From the NCBI RefSeq assembly GCF_036785885.1, contig NC_092310.1, positions 5,952,001 through 6,016,000 on the forward strand: a stretch of 64,000 nucleotides of DNA, in the 5' to 3' direction. A model generated the notes under the pieces. It saw only the letters and a program-made list of their open reading frames with translations, was not told the DNA's origin and did no database searches. This stretch comes from Coffea arabica. Its lineage: Eukaryota > Streptophyta > Magnoliopsida > Gentianales > Rubiaceae. Positions 11,955-24,384 of the stretch are shown here, piece after piece (the first letter of the stretch is position 1; each line of letters starts with the position of its first letter). Made by a program: the position numbers and the translations under genes.

Positions 11955-13640
11955 ATGCCTCGATCTTCTCGTATAGGCGAATTAATTTTCGATCATGAAG
12001 TAGAGAAGACCGCGCATAGAACGAGAAGAGAAACCAGACAGCTCAGAGAGAGGCACACCAGTGCTGCATCTCAGAGACCTGAGTCAGAAGTTGAACCGGC
12101 AGATTCGTTTGTGACACTTCAAGTGACTCGGATCAATAGGAAATCACCATGACAAGTGCACAAACACTAAGGGAGTTGGCTGCGCGTAATTTAAATCAGC
12201 AACCGTTGTGCATTACTTTTCTAAGTTTAAATGATAACACATCTTTTTAGTTGAAATCTGGCCTAATTCATCTCTTACCATCTTTTCATGGTTTATTAGG
12301 TGAGGAGCCCTATAAGCACTTGCAAGAGTTCGACGTCGTATGCAATAGTATGAAGCCTCCGAGAATTACAGAAGAGCAGATAAAAATGAGGGTCTTCCCC
12401 TTCTCTTTAAAGGACTCCGCGAAAGACTGGCTGCACTACCTACCAACTGGTAGTATCACCACGTGGGACCAGTTGAAGAAGAAATTCTTAGACAAATATT
12501 TCCCTGTGTCTCGAGCTGCAAACCTAAGGAAGGAGATATGCGGCATCAAATAACACCTAGACAAGTCCCTCTATGAGTACTGGGAGAGGTTAAGAAGTTG
12601 TGTATCAAATGCCCTCAGCATCAGATAAGTGAGCAACTGCTCATCCAATATTTCTACAAGGGGCTACTTTTCAGAGACAGGAGTATAATCGATGCTGCAA
12701 GTGGAGGGGCGTTGGTGAACAAGACTTCTCGGGCAGCATGGGAGTTGATTGAGGGAATGGCTGAAAATTCGCAGCAATTTGGTACTAGGGAGGATGTCCC
12801 GACGCATAAGGTGAATGAGGTAGAAACATCCTCCATCCAACAACAAATTTCTGAACTGACATCCTTCGTGCGACAGTTAACTGTGAAAAGTGCCTCACAA
12901 GCCAAAGTGTGTGGGGTATGTGTTGCCTTGGGTCATTCTACAGAAATGTGCCTACTAGTTCAAGAAGAAAATGCAGAACAAGTGAACATGGCCGGCCATG
13001 CGCCCGCGCCAAGAAAGCAATACGACCCTTACTCAAGCACCTACAATCCTAGTTGGAGAGATCATCTCAACCTCAGTTATGGAGGGAATAGGCAGTCCAA
13101 CTTCGTACCAAATAGGCAGTAAGGGTACCAGCAGCAGTACCAACCTCGCCAACCACCACCCCCTTCGAACTTGAGTCCGTCCATGGAAGAGATGATGAAA
13201 CAACTATTCGCGAATCAACAAAAGATGAATTCAGACATGCAAAGCATGAGGAATCAACTGGGGCAAGTGCAGTCATTGCAAACTCAAGTAAATCAAATGG
13301 CCATCGCAATCAACCATTTGGAGTTCCAGGTTCAAGGGAACTTACCATCTCAACCTGAGTTGAATCCGAAGAATGTGAGCGCCATGACCTTGAGGAGTGG
13401 CAAGGGGGTCCAAGGACCCGACCCGGTGATTCCTAAGGACAAGGATGAGGAACAAATAGAGAAAGAGTTGGAAGAGGAGAGCAGAGACACCAAAGATCCA
13501 AAGGTAACCTCGGATCCAGTCATTACAGTTAGGACTAATCCGCCTCCCTTTCCAAACAGGTTGGAAAAACCAAAAAAGCAGGACAAGGAGAAAGAGGTCT
13601 TGGAGATCTTTCGAAAGGTGGAAATTAACATTCCCCTACT
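11955..13640 (+). pseudogene. gag of plus-strand Athila-type element
   Basis: The start ATG at 11955 (MPRSSRIGELIFDHEVEK) aligns with the sister copy's start. The first frame ends at 12152. Capsid-domain homology continues in another frame from about 12160 to 12550 (LHYLPTGSITTWDQLKKKF), then in a third frame from 12598. The knuckle CGVCVALGHSTEMC is near 12910. The Met/Gln-rich coiled-coil segment MEEMMKQLFANQQKMNSDMQ begins at 13183. A TAA at 13120 replaces the CAA present in the sister copy. Confidence 0.87.
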
Positions 13641-15114
13641 GGATGCGATCAAGCAAGTACCCCGATATGCAAAGTTTTTTAGAGACTTGTGTGTCGACCG
13701 AAGGCGGTTGAAGGGAGATGAGCGAGTCATAGTGGAGGAGAACGTGTCAGCAATTTTGCAAAGGAACCTTCCACCGAAACGTGGGGATCCAAGTATATTC
13801 ACCATTCCCTGTAGGATAGGTAATACCTTGATTGGTAGGGCTATGTTAGATCTAGGAGCCTCAATTAATGTTATGCCAAAGTCTATTTATACTTCTTTGA
13901 ATTTAGACCCTTTGAAAGAGACTGGAATAATAATTCAACTGGCTGACCGAACCAACGCATACCCTGACGGGTTGATTGAGGATGTTTTAGTGAAAATTAA
14001 TGAATTGATTTTTCCTACTGATTTTTATGTGCTTGATATGGATGATGAACACTCCCATGACCCGTTACCTTTATTGTTAGGCCGACCCTTTTTTAGCACA
14101 ATCCGAACAAATATTGATGTTAATAAGGGCACTCTGTCCATGAAATTTGATGGTGATATTATTCATTTTAACATTTTTGAAATCATGAAATATCCGTCAG
14201 ATTCAAATGTTAGCTCTGTTTTCTCTGGAAATGTTATTGACCCTGCTGTACAAGAAGTTTTTGAAATTGAAGGCAGGGATGAGTTGGAAGTTACCTTGAC
14301 CAGGCACTTCAAGTCAGTGATGACGTCTAGAGTAGAGTTGAGTGAAGAATTCAAACGTGTGATTGGAGCGTTGCAAACGTTGCCAACTACGAAAATAAGG
14401 TATGATCTCGTACCCATTTTTACACCTGAATCTCACCAACGGCTACTTCCATTTGTGGTGCAGGTACCTGTTTTGAAATTGAAACCGTTGCCAAAATACC
14501 TCAAGTATGCATACTTGGGTGAGGGGGAGACACTCCCGGTGATCATCTCCGCGAGTCTATCAAAAGTCTAAGAAGACAAATTGATTCGAGTTTTGAGGGA
14601 CCATAAGCAGGCGATAAGATTGACCATCGCCGATATCAAGGGAATTAGCCTCGCGGTATGTATGCATCGGATTCGACTCGAGGAGGGTGCTAAGCCTGTG
14701 CGGCAGGCTCAGAGGAGACTAAATCCCCTCATGATAGAGGTAGTGAAGAAAGAGATCTTGAAACTGCTAGATGTAGGTATAATCTTTGCAATATCAGATA
14801 GCCCCTGGGTGAGTCCAGTACAGGTGGTCCCGAAGAAGGCAGGGGTGACGGTGGAGTCAAACCAAGAGGGTGAGATCGTACCAATTCGAAAGCCCATCGG
14901 GTGGCGGCAGTGTATAGATTATAGGAAGTTGAACGCCTTCACGAAAAATGACCATTTTCCCCTTCCTTTCATTGATCAAATGGTAGAGCGATTAGCAGGT
15001 CAAGCTTACTATTATTTTTTGGATGAATTTTCAGGTTATTTCCATATTGCTATCGCACCCGAGAGCCAGGAGAAAACAACCTTCACGTGCCCATTTGGAA
15101 CATTTGCATATTGA
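13641..15114 (+). pseudogene. protease and N-terminal RT of plus-strand Athila-type element
   Basis: One frame spans this region with two stops. The aspartic-protease motif DLGAS is at 13849-13863, followed by LLLGRPFF near 14075. The stop at 14569 (TAA for CAA) falls in the linker, and the stop at 15112 (TGA for CGA) falls just before the RT MPFGLCNA motif. RT fingers are recognisable: SPWVSPVQVVPKKAG, IGWRQCIDYRKLNAF and HFPLPFIDQMVERLAG. Confidence 0.87.
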
Positions 15115-15117
15115 AGG

Positions 15118-15973
15118 ATGCCATTTGGGCTATGCAATGCACTTGCCACCTTCCAACGATGCATGGTAAGTATCTTTTCGGAGTATGTTGAGAAAATTAT
15201 TGAGGTTTTTATGGATGATTTCAGTGTGTACGGGAAAAGTTTTGATAACTGTTTAGATAACCTCAGATTAATTTTGATAAGGTGTATAGCAGCTAATCTC
15301 GTGCTTAATTGGGAAAAATGCCATTTTATGGTCGAGCACGAGATAGTTTTGGGTCATGTAGTGTCGTCTAGGGGTATTGAGGTTGATAAAGCGAAAATAG
15401 ATGTTATATTTACTTTACCTTACCCTGCGAGTGTGCGGGAAGTGCGTTCTTTCTTGGGTCACGCAGGTTTTTTATAGAAGGTTTATCAAAAATTTCTCGA
15501 AAATTGGAGCACCTCTGTTCCAACTTTTGTAAAAAGATGTGCCCTTTGAGTTCGATGAAGCATGTAAGAGGGCGTTCGACAGGTTGAAGGAGCTATTGAT
15601 CTCCTCACTTATTATCCAATCGCCCAACTGGAACCTGCCATTCGAGATCATGTGCGACACCAGCGATTATGCAGTGGGCGCGATGCTGGATCAAAGAGTG
15701 GAGAAGGCAGCCCATGCTATCTACTACGTATCTCGAGCTTTGAACGGAGCTCAGTTGAACTATTCGACCACCAAAAAGGAGCTTTTAGTTGTTATTTTTG
15801 CTTTAGAGAAATTTCGGTCATATTTACTTGGTGCTAAAGTTATTATTTTCTCTGATCATGAAGTTTTGCGGTATCTGTTGACCAAGAAAGAGGCAAAACC
15901 GCGACCGATACGGTGGATATTACTGCTATAAGAGTTCGACTTAGAGATCAGAGATAAGAAAGGGGCGGAGAAT
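15118..15973 (+). pseudogene. RT palm, thumb and RNase H of plus-strand Athila-type element
   Basis: RT continues with MPFGLCNALATFQRCM and the catalytic FMDD at 15208-15219, then LGHVVSSRGIEVDK. A frameshift lies at about 15470 within the HAGF motif. RNase H follows in the next frame from 15539: [29 protein letters not shown] and [10 protein letters not shown] supply the expected acidic residues. A TAA at 15929 replaces the Gln codon of the sister copy. Confidence 0.87.
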
Positions 15974-17374
15974 TTGGTAGCAGTTCACTTGAGTCGAGTA
16001 CAAGTCGCCGAAGACGACCTCCCGTTGAGAGAAACTTTCCTCGATGAGTATTTATTTTCTGTTAATTTATCCTTGCCTGGGTATGCGGACATTGTTAATT
16101 TTCTAGTCACTGACAAGTTTCCCGCAAGATGGTCTAAGGTAAAGAGGGACAAGTTGAGGAGTGATGCTAAGGCCTACATTTGGGATGACCCTTATCTCTG
16201 GAAGCGTGGTGCCGACCAAATCATCCGTAGATGTGTATGTGAAAATGAATTCTCATATATTTTAGTTTACTGTCACTCTTTTGCATGTGAGGGTCACTTT
16301 GGACCAAAGAGAACTGCTCGCAAGGTGCTAGAGAGCGGGTTCTATTGGCCGACCCTCTTCAAGGATGCCTACTCATTTTGTAAGTCATGTGATAAATGTC
16401 AAAGAGTAGGTAATATTTCTCGTAGGGATCAAATGACCTAAACCCCAATGATTTTTGTTGAGATTTTTGACGTTTGAGGTATTGACTTTATGGGGCCTTT
16501 TCCTTCGTCTTATGATTTTCTATATATATTGCTTGTCGTAGATTATATTTCAAAATGGATGGAAGCAAAGCCCACCCGTACTAATGATTCCAAAGTGGTT
16601 GCAGAATTTGTCAAACCTAATATTTTTGTCCGTTTTGGGATGCCGCGAGCGATTGTAAGTGATCGGGGTATCCATTTCTGCAACAAGACGATTGCTGCAC
16701 TTTTCAAGAGGTATGGCGTCTTACATAAGGTATCTACATCCTATCATCCTCAAACAAATGGTCAGGCGGAAGCATCGAACCGAGAGATCAAGTCGATTTT
16801 GGAGAAGATGATTCGACCTGATAGGAAGGATTGGAGTATGAGACTTGAATATGCCTTATGGGCATATAGAACGGCGTACAAGACGCCAATCGGCATGTCC
16901 CCTTATCGTTTGGTATTTGGGAAGTCATGTCACCTCCCCGTCGAGTTCGAGTATAGAGTATTTTGGGCGGTTAAGCAATGCAATATGAATATCGAGGAGG
17001 GCGGAATTCAAAGAAGGTTGCAATTACAAGAGTTGGAGGAGATTCGAAATGAAACCTACGAGAATGCTGTGATTTATAAGGAGAAAAATAAGATATTTCA
17101 GAACCAGCAGATCTCTAGGAAGACGTTCGAATGTGGGCAAAAAGTTCTACTGTACCACTCAAAATTGAAGATATCTCCAGGTAAGTTACGTTCTCGTTGG
17201 ATCGGTCCCTTCGTTGTAACTAATGTCTTTCATTATGGTGCAGTGGAGATCCAGAGTTTAAGGACGGAAAAGAAATTTGTGGTGAATAGTCATCATCTCA
17301 AGCTGTATTATGAAGGGGTTCCAGTTGAACGGGTGGAGATGATGCATGTGGAGGACCCGATTTGCTTAGTTTAA
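15974..17374 (+). pseudogene. integrase of plus-strand Athila-type element
   Basis: The zinc-binding HHCC part spans about 16270-16425 (CHSFACEGHFGPKRTARK, CKSCDKC). Two stops (16439 TAA, 16475 TGA) separate it from the catalytic core. The core runs open from 16490 to 17374 and shows the DDE triad: [22 protein letters not shown] and [19 protein letters not shown]. The C-terminal part holds the [20 protein letters not shown] motif. No chromodomain is present, as expected for the Athila/Tat side of the gypsy superfamily. Confidence 0.88.
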
Positions 17375-18006
17375 GCAAATTTTGGGTTATGTCTAACCAA
17401 AGACATTAAAGAAAGACACTCTTTTGAGAGGCAACCCGAATATTGGTTTTATTATTTTTAGTTGTTCATTTCTTTTGTTTTGTCGTTTCCCCGTTGGGTA
17501 GTATCAGTATTAATGTTTTCCTCCACTATGACCAGGAAGTGCAATCTTGGCGTGCCCACACGACGTTAGTAACTCCTGGAGTCAGTGAATGGATGTTTTA
17601 TAATCTTGGCGTGCCCACGCAGTGTTAGTGTCTCCTGAGGTCAATGAACGTTTGATAATCTTGGCGTGCCCACGCGGTATTTGGTGACCCAAAAACTGGA
17701 AATTTATAAAAAAAAATATTTATTTATTTATTTATTATTATTGAAAGGAAAAGGAAAAAAGATTGTTTTCTTCATAGACCTTTAAATAAAAAAAAGAGGA
17801 AATTTTTTTTTAAAAAAATTATTAATTATAATAAAAAAAAATTTAATTCAAAAAAAAATTCAAATTTGGACAATTTATGTTCGAATAATTTTTGAAAAAA
17901 ATATAAACAAAAACCAAAAAAATCTATTTTTCCTTTTTTTCTTTTTTTTTCTTTTTTTCTTTCTTTCCTTCTCTTCTTTCTTTCTTTCTTTCTTCCTTCT
18001 TCCCCG
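17375..18006 (+). other. Spacer after pol with three tandem repeats and poly-pyrimidine tract
   Basis: Three imperfect tandem units share AATCTTGGCGTGCCCAC, starting at 17543, 17602 and 17657 (periods 59 and 55). Then come A/T-rich low complexity (17705-17930) and a TTTC-rich poly-pyrimidine tract (17930-18005). No coding signal. Confidence 0.7.
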
Positions 18007-18710
18007 ATGCTGCCCCTGTTTCTCTTTTCCTTCTTTTTTTGTTCTTTCGGCCACCGCTCCTTTTACCCACATCATCGAGCTCCACCGCCAGTCCACAGCA
18101 GCTCCACCCCGCGCGCCGCTGCCCATCGCGCCGCCAACACCCGTCTCACTTCAGCAGCCGCGCGGCCTCCGCCGTGCCACCACTTCCTGCCGTCCATCGC
18201 ATCGCAGCTCCCTCCATTGCTGTCCGCCATCACCTCCACTTCGCCTACCCCTACCAACGGTCAACCTCGTGCGCCACCAGCTCTCCCGTTCACTCCTATT
18301 GCCGCACACCGCTAACCAGCTCGCCGCACCTCTCTCCGCTACGCGCGCGCGACATCAGCACAGCCACAGCCTGTCGACGAAGCCCAAGTTGACAGGCGGC
18401 GTCGCTCATTCCTCTCCACCGCTACCCACCAGCGCACAATGCCGCCAGCTCTCCCTCCAACTCAGCCGCCGCCTCCAAGCTCTACCTCGCAACCACCACC
18501 AACTCTCCTACAGCCTCGTCCTCGGCCAGAGCCACCACCAGTTCGCCTAGCTCACCACAGCCGCGCGTCTCCAACACCACCAAACCTCAACTGACCCTGG
18601 TTCTCCATGATCCCTTTTATTCCTTTCAAAACCAAGTACCGCCTCCTTCGCCACCAGCTCCACGGCTGCGCGCATCTCCCTTTCTCCTCCAGTGCAGCAC
18701 GTCACTACCT
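18007..18710 (+). other. GC-rich, C-biased block within the element
   Basis: This block is much richer in C and G than its surroundings. All plus frames yield Pro/Ser/His/Ala-rich low-complexity peptides, so several frames look open only because of base composition. I regard it as non-coding leader-like sequence ahead of the env-like region rather than a gene. Confidence 0.5.
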
Positions 18711-19736
18711 GTCTAAATTGATAGGTTGAGGTATTGATTTTATACCCTGGTTTTAGTATTCTCCCTGCACTTTCAAGTTATGGGTTTTGTGCTTTTTCGT
18801 GGGTTTCTTGAGGGATGAAGCAGGAGCTGCATTGGGCATTTTCTGGGTTTACTTTTAAGGGTGCAATTACGTTTATTTGCTACTTTGTTTGGGGGTATTG
18901 TCTGGCATCGTTTACATTGTTGAGCTTTCATTGGGTTTTGCCTGCTTGAGGCCTCTATTTTCATCTGTGGGAATCATATTTGAGTTGGCCATTTGATTTA
19001 ATTTTTCCCTGTGCATACACCAGTGGTACTGCTTGGGATCTTTTGCCTATAGTTGTTGCTTCTATTTGGAGATGCTTGCTTGTTTGAAAGTTTAAGTTCT
19101 TGTGGTTAAGTTGTTGCTCAAATTCTGATCTGTTGTGCTAGACCTTTTGGTTGGTTGAGTGTGCCATTATCTGTCCAATTGGCAGCAGTTGTTGAGATTT
19201 TGGGTGATAGTGTATCTTATTGCATTGTTGGGAGCTTTGTTCTGGTATTGTGGGTGCCTACATTCTACGGTTGTTAGTTGATTTGGATGGCTATTGTGGT
19301 TACATGAGTGTGTGATAGAGTGTCCAATTGGGGGACATTTGCTGAGCCTTTGGGGGTGGGCAAGTGTTGTCATTCTCTGTGCCATTTGGGAGGCACTTCT
19401 GCTTTGTTGGGGTCGTTTTTTATATCACATGAGACCATTAACCACGTTTTTGGGTAATTTCTGCATCTATTTGTCAATTAGAAAGCTACTGTGACACTTC
19501 CACAGCTTATTGCGGTTGGTTGCGTCTACTTGGCATGCTTGGGATATTCTGTCTATTAACTTCATTCCCTCAGTCTTTGGAGCATTTGTTGCACTTTTGG
19601 GCTGCATTGTTTTTGCTTTTGACTAAATTGCGACCTCCAGTGCTTGTTGATTGCAGTTGCGGTATTGTTGGGGTATTTGTTCAGCCCTTGGGCATTTGCA
19701 TGTGCTTTTTGTTCTTTCGAGTGACATTTGGAAAGC
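18711..19736 (+). other. Non-coding leader upstream of env-like region
   Basis: T- and G-rich sequence with many short repeats of TTTGGG/TTGTTG type and no long frame matching a known family. In Athila elements the space between pol and the env-like region is thought to carry a promoter or splice signals for the downstream gene. No signal can be proven here. Confidence 0.45.
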
Positions 19737-21011
19737 ATGGTGAGGCCTCAGTCTTCCTCTTCTAGGTCTAAGAACCCTAGGACTCCTTAGCCCCCTCCAC
19801 CCCAACACTCCATTCCCGCCTCTGATCCTTCGTCTTCCTCTGGGAGGAGGGCTCGCCTTGGGAGGCAAAGAGGTGTCCATATCTCTGACCCTGCACATTT
19901 TGGGGGTAATTTGGACTTCACTAGGGCAGCCGACAAGCGGTGATATGCTGCTGCTTGTGAACGGCGGATTATTCCCTGTCGTTAGCGGGGATGCTGCCAC
20001 CTTGGGCCTTCTAAATATTCGAGTTGGTTTTGACCAGTTGATTGAAGCCATTGGGTGGCTTCCCTATTCTCGTATTACTAATCGCCTGGCCTTTGTGGAG
20101 TTAGTTAGGGAGTTCTATGCCACATTGGAGTTCGACCTCCCTACTGGTTACACAGTTTCTACCCCTAATGTCATCCGCTTTCGTTTCATGGGTCAGGAGT
20201 TCCACCATTCCATTACTGACTTCAATCTGGCCCTTGATTTTATTGATCCAGCCTATGCCGAGTCTCGTGAGTATACCGAGAGTGCATGTGACTATGTCTA
20301 GCCCTTTTTCTCCCGCTATCGCCATATTTGACAGGAGATGTTTGTAGACAGGGATAATTATGATCCTCGTCTATCTAAGGGTTCTTATCTGAAGGACCCG
20401 GCGTCTCGCTATATCCACCGTTTCTTGGCCTATAGTTTCTCGGGTCGGAGAGATAGTTCGGGCATTCTGTCTAAGCCCGAATTTTTCTTTATTTGGTGCA
20501 TGCATAACAATATTAAGGTTAACCTTGGGTGCTGGCTCGCTTCTCTGTTCAAGTCTATTTTGCCTAAAAAGAAGCACCCATTGATTCTTGGGTCATACAT
20601 TACTCACTTGGCTATTAATTTGCATGTACTTGATATTTCTAACCATGATTTGCATATAGCCTGTCACAAATGGAGCCCTTGGACATTCCGTGCTTGGAGA
20701 AAATGGGTTTGGTTCGGGAGGGCGACGACGGATGGGAGGTTGTTCCCCCGAGTCCGCTACGCCCTCCCTTCCGGTCATCTTTTGCCCGAGCCTCCACTGA
20801 CGGCGGTGATCCCGGCCCGTCATCCTCCGCTCCGCCTCCTCCCACCCCAAAGGCCAACGACTGGCTCCAACTCCTGAATACAGTTGAGAGACTGGAGACT
20901 CGCGTGACCCACATTGGCATCAACTTGCATAGCATGGCGCAGAATCTGACAGCATTTATGCAACATACGGGAGTTGTTCCTCAGTTCGCGCCCGATCCAA
21001 CCCTGTTTTGA
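19737..21011 (+). pseudogene. env-like / putative plant transposon-protein region of Athila
   Basis: Sequence starting at the ATG at 19737 corresponds to the third gene of Athila elements. That gene carries the domain annotated in plants as putative plant transposon protein and sometimes called env-like; its function is unknown. Recognisable pieces occur in three different frames: a Ser/Pro/Arg-rich N-terminal segment (stops at 19788 and about 19947), a segment with LVREFYATLEFDL and VIRFRFMGQEFHH at 20080-20210, and one with LLAYSFSGRR-type sequence at 20420-20460. A C-terminal piece at 20670-21011 ends HTGVVPQFAPDPTLF. At least two frameshifts and several stops make it dead. No reliable transmembrane segment was seen. 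Confidence 0.72.
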
Positions 21012-21355
21012 CGACTTCAGGGAAGTACCGTTGCCCTTCTCCTTCCTTTTTGCTGTTACATTATCACATTGAGGGCAATGTGTGACTTAGGTGTGGGGGG
21101 GTCAGTTTGGGTGCGAGTATTCCTAGTTTCCATTTTTTTGGGTTTTTTTTTCCCGTGTTTTTAGTTTAAGTGTTTTCAGTTTAGGTGTTGTTCCTTTGTT
21201 TTTTGGGTGTTTTTCCTTTGCTATTTTCTTGGTGAATATTTTGGCAACTCACTCTTCTATTGCTAGTCGTAGTTTATTCTATGAATTTAGTTTCGGTGAC
21301 AAGTAAGAGCATGTTATCTTGGTGAATATTTTGAGTTTAATGACTTGGTGCACTT
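21012..21355 (+). other. 3' non-coding part of element, with PPT-like motif
   Basis: No gene. The sequence CATTGAGGGCAATGTG followed by GGTGTGGGGGGGTCAG (about 21070-21107) resembles the real PPT context at 25070-25104, so it may be an old or secondary polypurine tract. Confidence 0.5.
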
Positions 21356-24300
21356 TGTGACAGCCCCACCTCACCCTAAGGCGAACCAAAGGGTTCGGCG
21401 GACTGCCTGCCCAACTCTCGCCAGGACTACGGAAACAAATCACCAAAATCCTATATTCCGTGCGATAGAACTCTAAGAAAACGATCCATTGAAGACCACC
21501 ACGCTCAAAGATAACTTACCAAATCCTTAGGAGAGCAACATCTCAAATCAAGACACTGAACAACCAAGGTTAAATACTCATTTACATTGGTGTCTTGAAC
21601 AAATTAACTAAAATACAAGCCAAAGTATCCATATTGTTCAAAATACAATTAGGGTTTCAGTCGCAAAAGAGCTTAACAAAATAACATATATACTAGCTTG
21701 ACCTTTTCTCAAAATCACGGTTCAGAGTGTGGTTCCCTGTAAGGAAAACAAAGATAACGAAGAGATGGTGAGTTTACGCTCAATGAGGTACCTAAGACAA
21801 TAGCAGGTACGAATCATGGGACTTCATATTCAATTAGTCACATAGGCAAATCAAATAAAGAAACGAACAAACACCATAGATAGAAAGGATACGGATGGCT
21901 CTCAAGAGCCAAATTCCCATTTGCTTTACCGAATCTTGATCAAATAATAGTTGACCCTCCGTCAACTTTCCAAATAAAGTAACCAGTCCAGTCCAGTAGA
22001 GCACCACTTTACACCAAAATCTCGTTCACCAAACATACCCCTTACCGAGCCCGAATACCTCAACAGTACAGAAGTGGTAATACTCGAGTATACCGGAACC
22101 AAGAGTCTCAATACCCAAAGATTCCAAGAACAGACTACCGTGGTTCGTTATCTAATCGACTAGACCCTTACCGGCTCGACTCGAATAACTTAGCCACAGG
22201 ATTTGAGCTCAGAGGTCACAGAAAGGTCGTTGGATACAAGCTTCCAAAAGACGTCAGAATAGATACAGATACAGATAACAGATTTAAATTTGCACAGTAA
22301 ATTGGCATTCGAATAGACAAGAGAATGAGTGTGATAAAGTACACCCTCGTTTCAAACAGAATAAACAGATAGTACAGTCATTCATATCACAGATTGCATG
22401 TATAGACACCAAGTTAAACAACAAGTGAGGGGAGTGGTACACTTACCGGTTCCAGTACAAATACTTCAAAAGTTTTTACCCAAAGTGGCTTTAATCGCCA
22501 AGAAACCCTAAAATAATCAAGATAAAATGATTATAGTTCGCACATCCACAAACCCAGTAAATGAAATGCATAAATAAGCCTCGACTACATGTCGTACGCT
22601 TTTCCAGGTTAAGTACTAGTACAAAAGAATAAAATATGACTTTTGAGCAAAAATATAACAATTGGTCCTAGGGTTACAAACAACCCCCAAAATCCTTCAT
22701 TTTTACTAAAATCAACTCAACTTGAAGGAATCGCGTAGCCCTAAAATTTTGGGCAGATGCCCTCTGTATTTTGCTATATTCCAGCCATTTATGACTTCAT
22801 TATTTTTCCTCAACTCAATCCAATCCAACACAAAAGAAATCTTAATACAATAGCCCTTCAACTAGGCTCAAGTTCATCCAAATACAAAGCAAGTCTAGGA
22901 ATGCAACTGGAAATCAAATTTTAAGGACAAAAGCTAAATAGCAGGTTTGATGTCTCTTAGCGTATCGGTCACAACTAAAGCAACGCTTATCGGATTGGGG
23001 TGCAATTTATACTGTTTCGAACCTAAGACAAAGAGCTACAACTTTGATGAAAACCACTCAGTCCAGTTCATAGTGTAGCTAGGTCAAAATTGCAATAGAC
23101 AAAACCAGAATCTCACAAACAGGTTAGTTAACCGCACTATGGTTAAACGACAATAACTCAGGCTACCGAAGTCTGATTGAGGTGTATCTTATGGCGTTTC
23201 GAAGCTAAGACATATACCTACATTTCTTATGAGGGCCTAAAAAGCTAAATCATGCATTTTTAGGGTCAAAAATGGAAATCTCCAAGAAAACATAAATCTG
23301 TCCGCGAAACAGGGCTCTTGGACAGTCAAGGATATTTCAGTCATTTCATATGCTACAATACTTCGATTGAGTTGAAAATTTACAGGTAGCTAGCTAACTC
23401 AATTATCAACAACTTTTATGTTTTGGACAAGAGCTAATTCGGCCTCCATCATAGCCTAACAGGTTCGGGCAGAACAGAGTAGGATGAAACCCTAAACTGG
23501 AAATTCCACATAAACTCTGAAATTTTCCGCAAACAACCGCAACTAATATATAAAAGCTTCATTTTACACCATATCAAGCTATCATTCATGGACAACCAAT
23601 AACTATCTTGTAAAATCAGAAATATCACAAATAAAATCTGAAATTTAACTAACTCTACCTCAAACCACAAAATCTTCCATAAACTAGCATATTTAGCCAT
23701 TACTAGCTACTAATTGACCATTATTAGGAACAAAAGGGAGTTTCCAAGCGAAATACCTTGACACCCCAAAAAAGGTAGTAGCTTAGGTTTCTTTCTTCCA
23801 AAACAACTCCACCAAGTCCTTGAAACACCCTTAGCAAGTCACTTTTATGGACAAATTCAAGATTTAATCGGTTGGTTTGCAAGATCCAAGCAAGAATTGA
23901 AAGATATAAGTTGAAGGTTTTCTTTCTTTTCCTCCCTAAGAGGTTTGGCCAAGATGAGTAGAAATAAGATGATTTTTGGGTCAAAATTGAGGTATTAGTA
24001 AAGGTGAGAAATAGTAGTCAAACTCTAAGTTCAAATAGGAAAGTGACACCTAGCACCTTTAAGATTTAAACTTATCCTTTTGTCTCTCCAAGATTAACCA
24101 TCTAAGCAACCTCTAATTATCTCTTAACATCTAGTAAATTAATTCCTGTATACAAAACTTAATCTAATTGGCCGATCTATCCGCACTTAACGCACTAGCG
24201 GGTCCCACGTCAATAATACACTTCAAACTTATCATGAACTAACTTAAACTAGGAAAATGATTTCAAAACTCTATTCACTTATAAAATTTCTAGAAAATTG

Positions 24301-24384
24301 AAATAGTGGGGTATAATAAAGAGAAATGCAGGCGAGGAAATAAAATAAATAATATAAAATTAGGAAAAATTTACGGTCCTCACA
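21356..24384 (-). mobile_element. Solo LTR (about 3.03 kb) nested in the Athila-type element
   Basis: On the plus strand it begins TGTGACAGCCCCACCTC and ends GGTCCTCACA. In reverse complement these match the ends of the TR-GAG LTR at 32362-35349 (start TGTGAGAACC, end GGGGCTGTTACA), including the shared CCCTAAGGCGAACCAAAG block. The flanks CACTT (21351-21355) and CATTT (24385-24389) form a 5-bp target duplication with one mismatch. No internal region or second LTR is present, so it is a solo LTR. The interior is non-coding apart from chance frames. Overall divergence from the TR-GAG LTR is large, so it is a related family rather than the same one. Confidence 0.85.

Noticed and set aside
18007-18550. 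Overlapping Pro/Ser/His-rich frames of 90-117 codons
   Set aside because: All plus frames are open because the block is C-rich; no domain and no start context. Compositional artefact.
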